From NCBI GenBank assembly GCA_027058735.1, contig JALURZ010000065.1, positions 1-14,991 on the forward strand: DNA of 14,991 nucleotides, read 5' to 3'. The stretch is from Hyphomicrobiales bacterium (GTDB taxonomy: Bacteria > Pseudomonadota > Alphaproteobacteria > Rhizobiales > JALURZ01). The notes below the pieces were generated by a model. That model saw only the letters and a program-made list of their open reading frames with translations, was not told the DNA's origin and did not search any database. The position numbers and the translations under genes are program-made. This document shows, piece by piece, positions 7,616 to 14,991 of the stretch. Each line of letters opens with the position of its first letter. The first letter of the stretch is position 1.

Positions 7616-8725
7616 ATGGCTCGAAAACCCCAAACCGCGATCGGCCTGATGAGCGGCACGTCCATGGATGGGGTCGATGCCGCCCTGATCGAGACCGATG
7701 GCGGCGCGAAGGTGGATTTCGGTCCCTCGCTGACGCTGCCCTATGACGACGACTTTCGCGCGGCGCTGGCCGGCTGCCTGGACACGGCGGCCTCGCTCAC
7801 CAGGCGCGATTGCCGCCCGGCGCCGCTGCGCGAGGTGGAATCGGAACTCAACCGGCGCCACGCGGATGCGGTGAAAGCGCTGCTGAAACAGGCGGGCAGG
7901 TCTGCATCCGGCATCGGTGTCATCGGATTTCACGGCCACACGGTCCTGCACCGGCCGCAGCAGGGCCTCACCGTTCAGTTGGGCGACGGCGCGTGGCTGG
8001 CGAAGGAAACCGGCATCGATGTCGTCAGCGATTTTCGCGCCGCCGATGTGGCCGCCGGCGGGCAGGGCGCGCCGATGGTGCCCGCCTATCATCGCGCGCT
8101 GGCGGGGCGGCTTGGCCTGAGCGGCCCGCTCGCCTTCCTGAATATCGGCGGTGTCTCCAACCTGACCTTTATCGGCGGCCGTGGCGGCGTTCTGGCGTTT
8201 GACTGCGGCCCGGGCAATGCCCTGATCGACGATTGGGTCCGGCAGAACGATCACGGCGACATGGATACCGGCGGGGCGCTGGCCGCCGCCGGCAAAGTCG
8301 ATCGGGCAAAGGTGGCGCAATGGCTGGCGAATTCATATTTTGCGCGATCGCCGCCGAAATCCCTTGACCGCAATGAATTCGCCACCGCGACGCGGGTGGA
8401 GCTGTCGCTTCAGGATGGTGCGGCGACACTGACCGCGCTGAGCGCCGCGGCGGTCCACGCGGCGCTGAGGCACCTGCCCGAGGCGCCGGGCTTATGGATC
8501 GTGTGCGGGGGCGGGCGCAGGAATCCGGTCATCATGGCTGCGCTCAGCGGCATATTGCCGGGCCGGGTGACGGCGGCCGAGGACCACGGGCTGCGTGGCG
8601 ACGATATCGAAGCCCAGGCCTTCGGTTTTCTCGCCGTGCGTGCCCTGCAGGGATTGCCGATCACCTATCCGGGCACGACGGGTGCGAAAAAACCGCTGTC
8701 GGGGGGGGTGATCCACCGCAAATAG
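7616..8725 (+). CDS. anmK: Anhydro-N-acetylmuramic acid kinase
   Basis: AnmK phosphorylates 1,6-anhydro-MurNAc from recycled peptidoglycan, opening the anhydro ring to give MurNAc-6-phosphate in the cytoplasm. At 369 residues the length equals the E. coli enzyme. Family motifs appear in order: IGLMSGTSMDGVD (9-21), GFHGHTVLHRP (104-114), QLGDGAWLA, DFRAADVAAGGQGAP (139-153), LNIGGVSN (175-182), FDCGPGN (195-201, with Asp196 the likely catalytic base) and a late CGGGRRNP. ATG 7616 is chosen because it begins close before the conserved motif and has AAGGAA just upstream, though the spacing is short. A TTG at 7601 in the same frame is less likely. The gene ends TAG, 10 bp from the convergent hydrolase. 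A run of eight G (8701-8708) lies six codons before the stop, but the reading frame still gives the expected C-terminus. Confidence 0.95.
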   Translation: MARKPQTAIGLMSGTSMDGVDAALIETDGGAKVDFGPSLTLPYDDDFRAALAGCLDTAASLTRRDCRPAPLREVESELNRRHADAVKALLKQAGRSASGIGVIGFHGHTVLHRPQQGLTVQLGDGAWLAKETGIDVVSDFRAADVAAGGQGAPMVPAYHRALAGRLGLSGPLAFLNIGGVSNLTFIGGRGGVLAFDCGPGNALIDDWVRQNDHGDMDTGGALAAAGKVDRAKVAQWLANSYFARSPPKSLDRNEFATATRVELSLQDGAATLTALSAAAVHAALRHLPEAPGLWIVCGGGRRNPVIMAALSGILPGRVTAAEDHGLRGDDIEAQAFGFLAVRALQGLPITYPGTTGAKKPLSGGVIHRK

Positions 8726-8735
8726 GCGCGTGCGC

Positions 8736-9389
8736 TCAGGCCGCCTTGTCTTCCGCCAGGCGCTTGTCGAGATAGGCCTCAACCGGCGCCATCAGCTCGG
8801 GGATCTTGTCTTCGAAAAAATGATTGGCGTCGGGCACCACATGATGCCCGATATCGATGCCGCGCTGGGCCCGGAGCCGCTCCACCAGCGCCAACACATC
8901 CTCGGGCGGCGCGACTGCGTCCTTCGCGCCATTGATCATCAGGCCGGATGAGGGGCAGGGCGCGAGAAAGGTGAAATCGTAGAGATTGGCCGGCGGGGCG
9001 ACGGAGATGAACCCGTCGATTTCCGGGCGCCGCATCAGCAACTGCATGGAAATCCAGGCGCCGAACGAAAAGCCGGCGATCCAGCAGTCGGTGACTTCCG
9101 GGTGATGGCTCTGCAGCCAGTCGAGGGCAGACGCCGCATCGGACAGTTCGCCAACGCCATGATCGAACAGGCCCTGGGAGCGCCCAACGCCGCGAAAATT
9201 GAACCGCAGGACGGAAAATCCGCGTTTGACGAAAACATAATAGAGATGATGAACGATCGGATTGTTCATCGTGCCGCCAAATTGCGGATGCGGATGCAGG
9301 ACGATCGCGATCCGCGTGTTCGGCTGTTTGCCGGGGTGATAGCGCCCCTCCAGCCGCCCGGAGGGTCCGTTGAATATGACTTCTGGCAT
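8736..9389 (-). CDS. Small alpha/beta hydrolase (COG2945-like)
   Basis: The product is a 217-residue predicted cytoplasmic hydrolase. The core shows VLHPHPQFGGTMNNP (30-44), which carries the oxyanion-hole region, and LRFNFRGVGRSQG (61-73). The nucleophile elbow is GFSFG with Ser108, and Asp157 (INGAKDAVAPPE) and His190 (DANHFF) complete a plausible catalytic triad. There is no signal peptide and no lid domain, as usual for this compact family. The substrate is unknown; members have been annotated simply as predicted esterases or hydrolases, and neighbouring genes do not point to a pathway. ATG 9389 is the natural start, since the conserved N-terminus begins right there; the ribosome-binding site is weak (AAAGGG about 11 bases upstream). 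It lies tail-to-tail with anmK. Confidence 0.88.
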   Translation of the reverse strand: MPEVIFNGPSGRLEGRYHPGKQPNTRIAIVLHPHPQFGGTMNNPIVHHLYYVFVKRGFSVLRFNFRGVGRSQGLFDHGVGELSDAASALDWLQSHHPEVTDCWIAGFSFGAWISMQLLMRRPEIDGFISVAPPANLYDFTFLAPCPSSGLMINGAKDAVAPPEDVLALVERLRAQRGIDIGHHVVPDANHFFEDKIPELMAPVEAYLDKRLAEDKAA

Positions 9390-9518
9390 GTGTCGTTCTA
9401 CCCTTTAACACAGGCGCATGACGGTGATACGGCGCATGATGGCGGCGCCCGGTCTTTGTCCGGCACCCGGCCCCGGCAACCCGTCTATCCCGACCGATCG
9501 TGCGGGACCGCCGGCCGA

Positions 9519-9590
9519 CAGGTATCATATTTCATCGCTCAGTCAGCAAAATTCACAAGAGACCAACGGATCAAATAACCGTGATACCTG
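9519..9590. repeat. Perfect 9-bp inverted repeat with a 54-bp spacer
   Basis: CAGGTATCA (9519-9527) and TGATACCTG (9582-9590) are exact reverse complements in the AT-rich part of the iscR upstream region. ATACCTGA resembles one arm (ATASYYGA) of the IscR type-1 site, so these could be two half-sites or a looping arrangement. The evidence is only the symmetry. Confidence 0.35.
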
Positions 9591-9634
9591 ATTTAGCCCA
9601 TTGTAATATATAGGCGAAAAACTTTCAAAATCCA

Positions 9635-9659
9635 TTACTTGACTGGGTTACTAGGGAAT
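9635..9659 (+). promoter_or_regulatory. Candidate IscR type-1-like operator
   Basis: The left arm TTACTTGACTG (9635-9645) matches 10 of 11 positions of the E. coli type-1 left arm ATASYYGACTR. After three bases, the right arm TACTAGGGAAT (9649-9659) matches 8 of 11 of YAGTCRRSTAT. The site covers the -35 box and most of the spacer of the promoter below. An operator in that place would let Fe-S-loaded IscR block RNA polymerase, as in E. coli iscR autoregulation. Recognition by this organism's IscR is inferred. Confidence 0.5.
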
Positions 9660-9667
9660 AATAGGAT
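9639..9667 (+). promoter_or_regulatory. Probable iscR-suf operon promoter
   Basis: TTGACT (9639-9644, 5 of 6 to TTGACA) is followed by a 17-bp spacer and TAGGAT (9662-9667, 4 of 6 to TATAAT). It is the best sigma-70-type promoter I see in the AT-rich stretch. It would start transcription near 9674 and leave a leader of about 300 nt before iscR. Confidence 0.5.
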
Positions 9668-9719
9668 CGCCTTGAAACGCTCAAACCTGCCGCCCGCCGC
9701 GTCAACGTTACCCGGCAAG

Positions 9720-9778
9720 GCGGCGCGCCGCGCAATTCCGGCCGGTTTCTGGCGGCGGTGATGGCACGGCGCGCCGTG
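9720..9778 (+). repeat. Two palindromes sharing a CGGCGCGCCG core in the iscR leader
   Basis: GCGGCGCGCCGC (9720-9731) and CACGGCGCGCCGTG (9765-9778) are perfect palindromes whose centres are 46 bp apart and share the ten-base core. In RNA each could pair with the other, or two leaders could pair in trans. There is no T-run after them, so an intrinsic terminator is unlikely. Confidence 0.45.
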
Positions 9779-9907
9779 TTGATAGCACAGACCGCGGGAT
9801 GAATGGCAGGGATTTCCCGCATGTCGGTAAACGGCGCAAACCCGCATGGCGCGGGAGCGCGGGAGGTTGACGGCACGATCCTCCGCGGCGCGGGAATCGA
9901 CACCGGG

Positions 9908-9979
9908 GATGACCCCAAGGATCACACGGACGATCACACGAAGGATGACCCCAAGGATGATACGAAGGATGGCGCGATG
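9908..9979 (+). repeat. 12-bp tandem repeat running into the iscR start codon
   Basis: Five 12-bp units begin at 9908, 9920, 9932, 9944 and 9956. Units 1 and 4 are identical (GATGACCCCAAG); the others differ by a few bases. A degenerate sixth unit, GATGGCGCGATG (9968-9979), ends with the ATG of iscR. Unit junctions create AAGGAT four times (9917, 9941, 9953, 9965), and the last one is the Shine-Dalgarno of iscR with 7-nt spacing. Read in the iscR frame the array encodes acidic/lysine tetrads of the form D-[D/H]-[P/T]-[K/D]. Confidence 0.85.
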
Positions 9980-10456
9980 AAACTGTCCACCAGGGGACTG
10001 TATGCGGTTACCGCCATGGCGGATCTGGCATCGAACAGCGAGGGTGCGCCCGTTTCCCTTGGCGAGATCGCCAGGCGCCAGGAAATCTCGCTGCCGTATC
10101 TCGAGCAGTTGTTCGCCAAGCTGCGCCGCGCCCTGCTGGTCACGAGCGTGCGCGGTCCCGGCGGCGGCTATCTGCTGGCCCGCGATGCCGCTGAAATCAG
10201 GATTTCCGATATTATCATGGCGGTCGACGAACCCTTGAGCGTGACCCGGTGCGCCACCGCTTCGCCGCGCGGCTGTATCGGCCCTGGGCGCTGCATCGCC
10301 CATGATCTGTGGGACGAACTGGGCCGGCATATCCAGCTTTTCCTGAACTCGGTGACGTTGAACGACGTGTTGGAAAACCGGGTGCTGGGCATCAGCCAGG
10401 GTGCGGCGATCGCGCCGCCGCTTGCCGCCATGCAGTCGGTTGCGGCGCAAAACTGA
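9977..10456 (+). CDS. iscR: Rrf2-family Fe-S sensing transcription factor IscR
   Basis: The product is a 159-residue regulator that binds a [2Fe-2S] cluster and controls Fe-S assembly genes. The winged-helix part aligns without gaps with E. coli IscR through SLPYLEQLFAKLR and VRGPGGGYLLA, including Glu43, which in E. coli helps distinguish site classes. Cluster ligands are Cys92, Cys100, Cys106 and His109 (RC...GC...RCIAHDLW). The first two cysteines are seven residues apart instead of five as in E. coli. ATG 9977 gives the standard MKLSTRGLYAVTAMADLA start and has AAGGA 7 bases upstream. The frame stays open upstream to ATG 9803 through the tandem repeat, but a 58-residue extension would be atypical. 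The gene is first of the suf operon, 33 bp before the desulfurase, and is probably autoregulated through the 9635-9659 site. Confidence 0.94.
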   Translation: MKLSTRGLYAVTAMADLASNSEGAPVSLGEIARRQEISLPYLEQLFAKLRRALLVTSVRGPGGGYLLARDAAEIRISDIIMAVDEPLSVTRCATASPRGCIGPGRCIAHDLWDELGRHIQLFLNSVTLNDVLENRVLGISQGAAIAPPLAAMQSVAAQN

Positions 10457-10489
10457 ATTGGGGACGATCAGTGCATTGGGGAGCTTCAT

Positions 10490-11644
10490 TTGACCGTCAA
10501 TTCCACATATCTCGATAACAACGCGACGACGCCCTTGCGGCCGGAAGTGCTGGAGACCATGGCGCGGGCGCTGGCCGGTGGCGGCAATGCGTCTTCGGTC
10601 CATGCCAGCGGCCGCAAGGCGCGGGCACTTGTTGAGCAGGCGCGCCGGTCCGTCGCGGCCCTGGTCCATGCGCGCGAAGACGAGATCATTTTCACCTCCG
10701 GCGGCACCGAAGCCGACAATCTTGTCATTGACGGGCTGGTCGGAAGCGGTCGCGCCAGGAGACTGGTGATCTCAAGCACCGAGCATCCGGCGATCGTTGC
10801 GCCCGCGCGCCGCGCCGGGGTGCCCCTTGAGGTGATCGCCGTCGATGGCGATGGGGTGATTGACAGTTCCGCGCTTGCCCGGCACCTGGAAGAAACCGGC
10901 GGCGGGGATACGCTGGTCTCCGTGATTTTCGCCAATAACGAAACCGGCGTCATCCAGCCCATAGCCGAGATCGCCGAACTGGTGCACGCACATGGCGCGC
11001 TGATACACAGCGACGCGACCCAGGCGGCGGGCAAGATCGCGGTTGATTTCGCAGCCCTTGGCCTCGATGCCCTGACCCTGTCCTCCCACAAGCTCGCCGG
11101 GCCCCAGGGTGCCGGTGCGCTGGTGCTGCGTGACGGGATGGAGATCGCGCCGCTGCTGGCGGGGGGCGGCCAGGAAAAGGGGCGGCGCGGCGGTACGGAA
11201 AATGTCGCCGGCATTGCCGGGTTCGGCAAGGCGGCGGAACTGGCGGCCGGCAGTCTGGCGGATTTCGCGAAGCTGGCGGGCGAGCGCGACAGGTTCGAGA
11301 AGTTGCTTGTGGAGCGCTGGCCGGATGCCTGCGTGTTCGGCCGCGCAGCGCCGCGATTGCCCAATACCAGTTGTTTCGCAATTCCCGGCGCCAGTGCCGA
11401 AATGCTGCTGATCGCGCTCGATCTGGATGGCATCGCGGTGAGTTCCGGCGCGGCCTGTTCGTCGGGCAAGGTCGCGGCCAGCCCGGTGCTCGAGGCGATG
11501 GGCGTGGCACCGCAAATCGCCGCGGGCGCCGTGCGCATGAGCCTTGGCTGGGCCAACCGGGAGGGCGACATCGAACGGTTGGTCGCCGGCCTGGACAGGG
11601 CGCTCGCCCGCAGGCGCGCCGGCAACAAGACGGCTGCGGCCTGA
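10490..11644 (+). CDS. Cysteine desulfurase, IscS/NifS type, in the suf operon
   Basis: This is a 384-residue PLP enzyme of the class V aminotransferase fold that removes sulfur from L-cysteine as a protein persulfide for cluster assembly. YLDNNATTPLRPEV opens the protein. The PLP lysine is Lys201 in LTLSSHKLAGPQGAGAL, and the persulfide cysteine is Cys323 in VSSGAACSSGK. That cysteine loop is of the group I (IscS/NifS) type, not the RxGHHCA loop of SufS. The start is TTG 10490, supported by GGGGAG (10478-10483) 6 bases upstream and the lack of any in-frame ATG or GTG before the conserved N-terminus. The gene lies between iscR and sufB, 13 bp before sufB. In alphaproteobacteria such operons often also hold a separate SufS beyond sufD, so I give no iscS or sufS symbol. 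Confidence 0.95.
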   Translation: MTVNSTYLDNNATTPLRPEVLETMARALAGGGNASSVHASGRKARALVEQARRSVAALVHAREDEIIFTSGGTEADNLVIDGLVGSGRARRLVISSTEHPAIVAPARRAGVPLEVIAVDGDGVIDSSALARHLEETGGGDTLVSVIFANNETGVIQPIAEIAELVHAHGALIHSDATQAAGKIAVDFAALGLDALTLSSHKLAGPQGAGALVLRDGMEIAPLLAGGGQEKGRRGGTENVAGIAGFGKAAELAAGSLADFAKLAGERDRFEKLLVERWPDACVFGRAAPRLPNTSCFAIPGASAEMLLIALDLDGIAVSSGAACSSGKVAASPVLEAMGVAPQIAAGAVRMSLGWANREGDIERLVAGLDRALARRRAGNKTAAA

Positions 11645-11657
11645 GCGGAGAGAAAAA

Positions 11658-13181
<1,524 letters not shown>

Positions 13182-13209
13182 TGGTCAATGGAGCTTGGAA
13201 ATTCAGACC

Positions 13210-13956
13210 ATGACGATGCTTGAAATCAACAACCTGCATGCGGGCGTCGATGGCAAGGAGATCCTGAAGGGGATCGAGCTCAGCGTTCCGGCCGGCGAGG
13301 TGCATGCGATCATGGGGCCGAACGGCTCGGGCAAGAGCACGCTGTCTTATGTGCTGGCCGGGCGCGACGGCTATGAGGTGAGCGAAGGCTCGGTGAGCTA
13401 TAACGGCGCGGACCTGCTGGCGCTGTCGCCTGAACAACGCTCCGCCGCCGGCCTGTTCCTGGCGTTTCAGTATCCCATCGAAGTGCCGGGTGTTGCCACC
13501 ATGACGTTTCTCAAGACCGCGCTCAACGCCCAGCGCAAGGGCCGCGGTGAAGACGAACTGACCACCCCGGCCTTCATGAAGCTGGTGCGCGAGAAGGCGC
13601 GGAGCCTGAAATTCCCCGACGACATGCTGAGGCGCTCCATCAATGTGGGGTTTTCGGGCGGTGAGAAAAAGCGCGCCGAAGTGTTGCAGATGGCGGTGTT
13701 CGAACCGGCCCTGTGCATTCTGGATGAAACCGATTCAGGGCTCGACATCGACGCCTTGCGGGTTGTCGCCGATGGTGTGAATGCGCTGCGTGAACCTGCC
13801 CGCGCCATGGTGGTCATCACCCACTATCAGCGCCTGCTCGACTATATCGTGCCGGACCGGGTGCATGTGCTGTCGCACGGGCGGATCGTGCGTTCGGGCG
13901 GCAAGGAACTGGCACTGGAACTTGAGAAAAGCGGCTATGCGGCCTATGCGGCCTGA
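13210..13956 (+). CDS. sufC: SufC, ABC-type ATPase of the Suf complex
   Basis: This cytosolic ATPase (248 residues, same as E. coli SufC) drives conformational change of SufB-SufD during cluster assembly; it is not a membrane transporter subunit. Walker A is GPNGSGKST (36-44), and the Q-loop lies in FLAFQYPIEVPG. The signature is FSGGEKKRAEV (148-158), Walker B is LCILDETDSGLD (168-179), and the H-loop His is His205 in VITHYQRLL. The LDETDSGLD form is typical of SufC. I chose ATG 13210 (MTMLEINNLHAG) for length; ATG 13216 is also possible, and neither has a strong Shine-Dalgarno. A GTG-started frame from 13171 overlaps sufB and adds non-conserved residues. The gap from the sufB stop is 28 bp. 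Confidence 0.96.
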   Translation: MTMLEINNLHAGVDGKEILKGIELSVPAGEVHAIMGPNGSGKSTLSYVLAGRDGYEVSEGSVSYNGADLLALSPEQRSAAGLFLAFQYPIEVPGVATMTFLKTALNAQRKGRGEDELTTPAFMKLVREKARSLKFPDDMLRRSINVGFSGGEKKRAEVLQMAVFEPALCILDETDSGLDIDALRVVADGVNALREPARAMVVITHYQRLLDYIVPDRVHVLSHGRIVRSGGKELALELEKSGYAAYAA

Positions 13957-13971
13957 ATGGTGGAAACACGC

Positions 13972-14991
13972 ATGAGCGAAGTGCGGCACAACCCGGCGGA
14001 AAGCGCCCTGATAGACGGTTTCGAGGCCGGTCTTGGCGCGCTGCCGGGCGAGGCCTGGGCGCCGGACCGCCGCGCGGCCATGGCGCGGTTCGGCGCGCTT
14101 GGGCTGCCGCACCGGCGCATCGAGTCATGGAAATATTCAGACCTGCGCGCGGCGTTGCGGAAGGGCCTGCCCGCGGCCACGGGCGAAACACGCCCGGGCA
14201 AAGGCGAAACGCCGCCGCTGTTCGGCGATATCGGGCGGCATGAGATCGTTATCCGGAACGGACAGTTCCGCGCCGATCTTTCCCGGCTCGACGGTCTGGA
14301 AAAAGGCGTTGAGATATCCAGCCTTGCGGACGCGCTGGGCGCTTCGCCCGGCTGGCTGCGTGAGACACTGGGCACGGTCAATCCGCAATCGGGCGAAGCG
14401 GTGCTGGCGCTCAATTTCGCGCTGATGTCGGCGGGCGTCGTGGTTCGCGTTCCAGCGGGCGTCACGGTGGCCAAGCCGCTGCATATCGCCTTTGAGAATG
14501 TCGCCGGTGCGCCGCCCGCTCTGGCGATGCATTCGGTTATTGCGCTTGAAAAGGGCGCTGGTCTGTCGGTTTTCGAAACCCATGAGGGGACCGGCGGGGG
14601 GCTTGTCAATGTCGCCCTTGAGATCGCGCTGGGCGAGGACGCCCTGCTCGATCATGTGGTGGTGCAGCGCGCCGGCCCCGGGGCGTATCAGATATCGAGC
14701 GCCATGGTGGAGCTGGGCGCGAAGGCGAATTATCGCGGGTTCGCGGCTGCATTTGGCGCCCGCTTCGCGCGCCGGCAGACCTTTGCCCGCTTCGCCGGCG
14801 CGGGGGCGCGGTTCGCTCTTGCGGGGGCAACCATGATTGCCGGGCGCCAGCACAATGACACCACCGTCATTGTCGATCATGCGGTGCCGGGCTGTCACAG
14901 CGATGTGCTGTTCAAGAGCGTTGTGGACGAGCGCGCCCATGGGGTCTTCCAGGGCAAGGTGAGCGTTGCGCCGCAAGCGCAGAAGTCCGAT
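13972..14991 (+). CDS. sufD: SufD, Fe-S assembly complex subunit (3' end beyond the window)
   Basis: SufD pairs with SufB in the SufBC2D complex and helps iron entry and cluster formation. 340 codons are present and the frame is still open at the last base; about 90-100 residues should be missing. Seen motifs are GLPHRRIESWKYSDLR near the N-terminus, the beta-helix core (RVPAGVTVAKPLHI, then HNDTTVIVDHAVPGCHSDVLFKSVVDERAHGVFQGKVSVAPQAQKSD), matching the SufD conserved block that ends with AQKTDG in most members. The conserved histidine of the E. coli complex (His360) lies downstream of the break. ATG 13972 has GGTGGA 7 bases upstream and is preferred. An in-frame ATG at 13957 directly abuts the sufC stop (TGAATG) and could allow coupled restart with five extra residues. 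Confidence 0.95.
   Translation, partial: MSEVRHNPAESALIDGFEAGLGALPGEAWAPDRRAAMARFGALGLPHRRIESWKYSDLRAALRKGLPAATGETRPGKGETPPLFGDIGRHEIVIRNGQFRADLSRLDGLEKGVEISSLADALGASPGWLRETLGTVNPQSGEAVLALNFALMSAGVVVRVPAGVTVAKPLHIAFENVAGAPPALAMHSVIALEKGAGLSVFETHEGTGGGLVNVALEIALGEDALLDHVVVQRAGPGAYQISSAMVELGAKANYRGFAAAFGARFARRQTFARFAGAGARFALAGATMIAGRQHNDTTVIVDHAVPGCHSDVLFKSVVDERAHGVFQGKVSVAPQAQKSD

Larger units (their letters stand above)
9390..9976. other. Long non-coding region upstream of iscR
   Basis: These 587 bases separate the leftward hydrolase from iscR. The left part (9390-9518) is GC-rich with no clear element apart from a 9-bp direct repeat GGCGCATGA (9413-9421 and 9431-9439). The middle (9519-9667) is markedly AT-rich and carries a long-range inverted repeat, a promoter and a candidate IscR operator. 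The right part (9668-9976) is the presumed iscR leader, with two palindromes and a tandem repeat. A frame open from ATG 9803 joins iscR in frame but does not look like a conserved protein. Confidence 0.7.

Noticed and set aside
9803..9976. 58-residue N-terminal extension of IscR
   Set aside because: IscR proteins normally begin at the MKLST position and the Shine-Dalgarno supports ATG 9977; kept only as a possibility in the findings.
9908..9979. CRISPR-like array
   Set aside because: The units are contiguous 12-mers without spacers; it is a simple tandem repeat.
9635..10669. Minus-strand frame with a repetitive Ile/Val-rich segment opposite the iscR leader and iscR
   Set aside because: The apparent hydrophobic repeat is only the reverse complement of the 12-bp tandem repeat, and the rest is antisense to iscR.
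14137..14976. A 279-residue minus-strand frame at the window end
   Set aside because: The plus strand here is clearly SufD with family motifs; the minus frame is a shadow.

Overview
The window looks like a core-chromosome segment of a high-GC alphaproteobacterium. The gene set and order fit that group: prfB behind what looks like a penicillin-binding protein 1A tail, a DUF455 protein with a Bcp peroxiredoxin, a DUF3971/AsmA-like giant protein, tyrS divergent from anmK, and an iscR-led suf operon containing an IscS-type cysteine desulfurase. I see no insertion sequences, phage genes, tRNA or rRNA genes, or CRISPR array. The genus cannot be read from sequence alone.

Layout. Positions 1-44 hold the last codons of an upstream gene, possibly mrcA. 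Release factor 2 (109-1240, +) carries an intact programmed +1 frameshift at the in-frame UGA at 178. Its 3' end overlaps by 16 bp the convergent DUF455 ferritin-like gene (1225-2040, -), which follows a one-cysteine Bcp-type peroxiredoxin (2049-2540, -). A 215-bp divergent intergenic region rich in inverted repeats separates bcp from a 1148-residue AsmA/YhdP-like envelope protein (2756-6202, +). Tyrosyl-tRNA synthetase (6250-7503, -) and the peptidoglycan-recycling kinase AnmK (7616-8725, +) diverge from a 112-bp region. A small alpha/beta hydrolase (8736-9389, -) converges on anmK.

The second functional block is Fe-S cluster assembly. A 587-bp non-coding stretch (9390-9976) precedes iscR. 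It contains a promoter (TTGACT-N17-TAGGAT) overlapped by an IscR type-1-like operator, then an unusually long leader of about 300 nt. The leader has two GGCGCGCC-centred palindromes and a 12-bp tandem repeat that runs straight into the iscR start codon. After it come iscR (9977-10456), an IscS/NifS-type cysteine desulfurase (10490-11644), sufB (11658-13181), sufC (13210-13956) and sufD (13972 to beyond the window end), all on + and closely spaced, so probably one operon. IscR would sense Fe-S status and feed back on the operon. The desulfurase supplies sulfur, and SufBCD is the scaffold-ATPase complex that builds clusters.

I found no undescribed multi-gene system. The least ordinary parts are the iscR leader (in-frame tandem repeat carrying repeated Shine-Dalgarno cores, twin palindromes, candidate operator), a shift in IscR cysteine spacing, and the palindrome-rich bcp/AsmA intergenic region.
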